The notes under the pieces were generated by a model. It worked only from the letters and a program-made list of their open reading frames with translations, had not been told where the DNA came from and searched no databases. A stretch of DNA of 9,250 nucleotides from JBDHZU01 sp039812085 (GTDB taxonomy: Bacteria > Actinomycetota > Actinomycetes > S36-B12 > UBA10799): contig JBDHZU010000076.1 in assembly GCA_039812085.1 (NCBI GenBank), positions 1-9,250 on the forward strand, in the 5' to 3' direction. Of this stretch, positions 6,890 through 9,250 are shown piece after piece (within the stretch, counting starts at the first letter, position 1; each line of letters starts with the position of its first letter). The position numbers were made by a program, and so were the translations under genes.

Positions 6890-7603
6890 ATGCTCACCAC
6901 TCATCACGGACCTCACCCGTCCGAAAGCCAATCCGCAACAGCGGTCTCATCAATGGACACGAACTCGTCCGACCACACCATGAATATGGGATCGACAGAT
7001 ACGACAACTGCTCCCATGCATATGGCGGGCCCGGATCTATTTCCCGTACCGGTCACAATCGCCTGGACAGCAGGGCTGATTTACGTCCTCATCCACCATC
7101 TGACTCACGTCACTCATCACCGCGACCATCGACGTTGGTTCCACATTGCCCACATCGTCATGGCGCTGAGCATGATCGATATGTACGTCGGGATGGAATG
7201 GAATCTCAGCAGGATTCCCAGTGCATTCTGGATGTGGCTCTACGTTGCGATCACGGTTGCCACGGCAGCGTTCATCGTTTTCCGGTTGAGCCAGAGAAGG
7301 TCACTGAGTCGCGCATGGTTATTCCTGCTCCTCAGCAATGCCGCAATGATTTACATGTGGATGCCTATGTCCGCATGGCAGCCATGGTTCACCTACCTAC
7401 TAGTCACCTGGTTCACGGTGGAAGCTGTGTTGTGGCTGATCGGTCGGATCGATAACACCACCTCTGGGCGATCCACAACGTTCGGCCCAGGCGACCCAGC
7501 ACTTGCCGAAATCGGCCACGGCAATGACTGGGCGGGCAGAATCTGCATGGCGATCATGGCGGCCTCAATGGCGTACATGTTCCTCGGAATGCAGGTGATG
7601 TGA
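6890..7603 (+). CDS. DUF5134-like membrane protein, Met/His-rich
   Basis: The 237-residue protein has a hydrophilic N-terminus rich in potential copper ligands: His5, His6, His9, His29, Met31, Met33, Met43, His44 and Met45. About five membrane helices follow, near 52-70, 85-101, 112-132, 142-158 and 165-185, with a last helix at 217-236. A dense histidine cluster between the first two helices (His69, 70, 73, 76, 77, 80, 85, 88) is striking. The last helix repeats Met every three or four residues (220, 223, 227, 230, 234, 237). The pattern HIVMALSMIDMYVG and the Met-rich final helix fit the DUF5134 family of actinobacterial membrane proteins, whose function is unknown. The start ATG 6890 has GGAG 8 nt upstream. 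The stop lies 3 bp before the copper ATPase start, so the two genes are almost certainly co-transcribed and perhaps translationally coupled. A copper-binding role is inferred. Confidence 0.82.
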   Translation: MLTTHHGPHPSESQSATAVSSMDTNSSDHTMNMGSTDTTTAPMHMAGPDLFPVPVTIAWTAGLIYVLIHHLTHVTHHRDHRRWFHIAHIVMALSMIDMYVGMEWNLSRIPSAFWMWLYVAITVATAAFIVFRLSQRRSLSRAWLFLLLSNAAMIYMWMPMSAWQPWFTYLLVTWFTVEAVLWLIGRIDNTTSGRSTTFGPGDPALAEIGHGNDWAGRICMAIMAASMAYMFLGMQVM

Positions 7604-7606
7604 GGC

Positions 7607-9250
7607 ATGGACACTCACACGCAAACACCACCAGAAGTCATCGTGTTGGACATCGACGGGATGTCCTGCGGATCATGTGCGGCGAAAGTCGCCAAGAAAC
7701 TCAACGGGATTGAAGGGGTGACCGCCGAGGTCAACATCGCAACCAAAAGAGCCACCGTCACCTCCGCAATGGGAGCAACTGCGAACGACCTCATCGAGTC
7801 AGTGACCAGTTGCGGCTTCAGCGCTTCGGTGCCTGCGCCACAGCAGCCTCAACCGTCCGGTCCCACCGATGATGAACGTCAGTTGCGATCGCTAAAGCGA
7901 CGGTTGTTCGCCGCAATCGCCCTCGTGGTTCCACTGATGGATGGGTCGTTAGCGTTCTCGCTATTTCCGCAGACTCGATTCACTGGTTGGCAAGTCCTGT
8001 TGGCTGCGCTCGCTGTGCCGGTCATCACCTGGTGCGCCTGGCCGATCCACCGGGCAGCGCTGAACGCCGCGCGGCATCACACCACCACGATGGACACTCT
8101 GGTCAGCTTGGGAATCATTGCGGCGACGCTGCTATCTGCCATCTCGATGATCGCGGCGACCGATATCAGCGACCAGAAGACCATCTACTTCGACGTCGCT
8201 GCGGGGGTCGTGGTGTTTGTCCTGACCGGTCGATACATCGAACTGCGTTCTCAGTCGAGATCGAGGACTGATCTACAAGCACTGGCGAATATCACCGCGG
8301 ATACCGCGCAGTTGTACCTCAACGGTGAGGAAACAACGATTCCCGCTGGCAGTCTGCTCGTTGGACAACGATTTGTTCTGCGCACTGGAGCCACAATCCC
8401 TGCCGATGCCACCGTCGAAACCGGAACTGTCAGCGTTGATACCTCCACGATGACGGGAGAAAGTCGCCCAGTTGATGTCGGTGTTGGCGACGGCGTGCTG
8501 AGTGGGTGCGTTGTGACCAATGGCTACGCGATTGCAACAGCCGACGCAGTGGGCCAACACACTCGACTTGCTGCACTCATCGAGTTGGTGGACCAAGCCC
8601 AGAACGAGAAGGCATCTGCACAGCGACTAGCTGACCGGATTAGTGCAGTCTTTGTTCCGACCATTTTGGTGCTGTCGTTGATCACCGCAGTGGTGTGGTT
8701 GCTGGTCAGCGATGAGGTTAACGACGCCATCAACGCATCTTTATCCGTACTCGTCATCGCATGCCCGTGCGCGCTTGGACTAGCGACGCCCATGGCTCTC
8801 ATGGTGGCCACAGGGACCGCGGCTCGGATCGGAGTCTTCTTTAAGGGACTGCGTGCACTGGAAACATCCGGGCGAATCGATGTGGTCGCCTTCGACAAAA
8901 CCGGAACTTTGACCCAAGCCCAATTTGAACTCGTCGATCTGTGGACGGCTGATGGTTGGTCGGAACAGGTTGTCGTGAATTGGGCCGCAGGAGTCGAGTT
9001 GGCATCTCAACATCCAGTGGCTGTGGCAATTCGTCGGCAAGCAGACGAACCTCGTCCCTGCCTCGAACCGACAGTTGTCACTGGTCGTGGCGCCACGGGA
9101 ATCATCGATGGACTGCGAGTGACGATCGGCAGTCAGCGATATGTCATCCCTAACAGTGGATCGCTATCCGCTGACGCCCAACGATTTGTTGGCCAATGTT
9201 CCGAACGTGGACATACGACGGTTTTCGTTTCTGTTGATGCTGTGGTGGTC
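7607..9250 (+). CDS. copA: Cu+/Ag+-type P1B ATPase (CopA-like), N-terminal 548 residues
   Basis: The frame is open from ATG 7607 to the right edge, giving 548 residues of a protein usually near 740, so the C-terminal hinge (GDGxND) and last two helices are outside the window. One N-terminal heavy-metal domain carries GMSCGSC (Cys21, Cys24). Membrane helices follow from about residue 103, including the HHTTTMDTLVSLG segment. The actuator-domain TGES motif is at 283-286. The ion-path CPC motif (386-388, in ACPCALGLATP) marks copper or silver as the cargo. The phosphorylated Asp is D430 in DKTGTLT. The nucleotide-binding domain has His469 of the SQHP motif (SEHP in many relatives) and GRGATG at 493-498. 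It would hydrolyse ATP to export monovalent copper from the cytosol. AGGTGA (7593-7598), inside the preceding gene, lies 8 nt before the start. No frameshift or missing catalytic residue is seen. Confidence 0.95.
   Translation, partial: MDTHTQTPPEVIVLDIDGMSCGSCAAKVAKKLNGIEGVTAEVNIATKRATVTSAMGATANDLIESVTSCGFSASVPAPQQPQPSGPTDDERQLRSLKRRLFAAIALVVPLMDGSLAFSLFPQTRFTGWQVLLAALAVPVITWCAWPIHRAALNAARHHTTTMDTLVSLGIIAATLLSAISMIAATDISDQKTIYFDVAAGVVVFVLTGRYIELRSQSRSRTDLQALANITADTAQLYLNGEETTIPAGSLLVGQRFVLRTGATIPADATVETGTVSVDTSTMTGESRPVDVGVGDGVLSGCVVTNGYAIATADAVGQHTRLAALIELVDQAQNEKASAQRLADRISAVFVPTILVLSLITAVVWLLVSDEVNDAINASLSVLVIACPCALGLATPMALMVATGTAARIGVFFKGLRALETSGRIDVVAFDKTGTLTQAQFELVDLWTADGWSEQVVVNWAAGVELASQHPVAVAIRRQADEPRPCLEPTVVTGRGATGIIDGLRVTIGSQRYVIPNSGSLSADAQRFVGQCSERGHTTVFVSVDAVVV

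Noticed and set aside
6753..6983. Open frame continuing in phase after the stop of the Met/His-rich membrane protein
   Set aside because: I considered stop-codon read-through or a broken longer gene. However, the upstream protein ends with a plausible C-terminal RGPP motif, a hairpin follows the stop, and the continued frame runs into the DUF5134-like gene in another phase.
6781..7455. 224-codon + strand frame overlapping the DUF5134-like gene
   Set aside because: The product is His/Arg/Ser-rich with no membrane pattern. The frame starting at 6890 has a good ribosome-binding site and clear helices.

Overview
The window looks like chromosomal DNA from an actinobacterium (Actinomycetota) of moderate-to-high GC, roughly 55-60% by eye. 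The evidence is the gene families present: an MT0933-type small antitoxin, a YidB-like/DUF937 protein, a two-repeat FUSC transporter, and a Met/His-rich DUF5134-like membrane protein beside a CPC-type copper ATPase. Their Ala/Gly-rich proteins fit as well. I cannot name the species. I see no tRNA, rRNA, transposase, phage gene or CRISPR array.

Layout from left to right. (1) Bases 1-904 (+) are the C-terminal part of a carotenoid oxygenase that enters from the left edge and keeps all four iron-binding histidine positions expected of the family. (2) A perfect 16-bp hairpin (918-951) separates it from a convergent 67-residue antitoxin-like protein (964-1167, -). (3) After a 224-bp divergent spacer comes a 547-residue HerA-like/DUF853 ATPase (1392-3035, +). 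(4) A second bidirectional hairpin terminator (3046-3092) separates this from a convergent YidB-like protein (3099-3563, -). (5) Upstream of that, on the same strand, lies a 753-residue FUSC-type membrane transporter (3731-5992, -).

(6) Diverging from the transporter is a probable copper-handling cluster on the + strand. It holds a membrane protein with a Met/His/Cys-rich loop (6117-6734), a 155-bp spacer with a hairpin and short direct repeats, a Met/His-rich DUF5134-like membrane protein (6890-7603), and, 3 bp later, a Cu+/Ag+ P1B-type ATPase (7607 to the right edge). The ATPase has one N-terminal heavy-metal domain and the CPC, TGES, DKTGT and HP motifs. It is cut off at residue 548.

The first three regions read as ordinary housekeeping or stress genes that are mostly independently transcribed, with two well-formed terminators at the convergent junctions. 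The copper cluster is the most interesting part. Two poorly characterised membrane proteins carrying many potential soft-metal ligands sit directly upstream of the exporter and probably supply or receive copper. This is inferred from gene order and residue composition, not shown.
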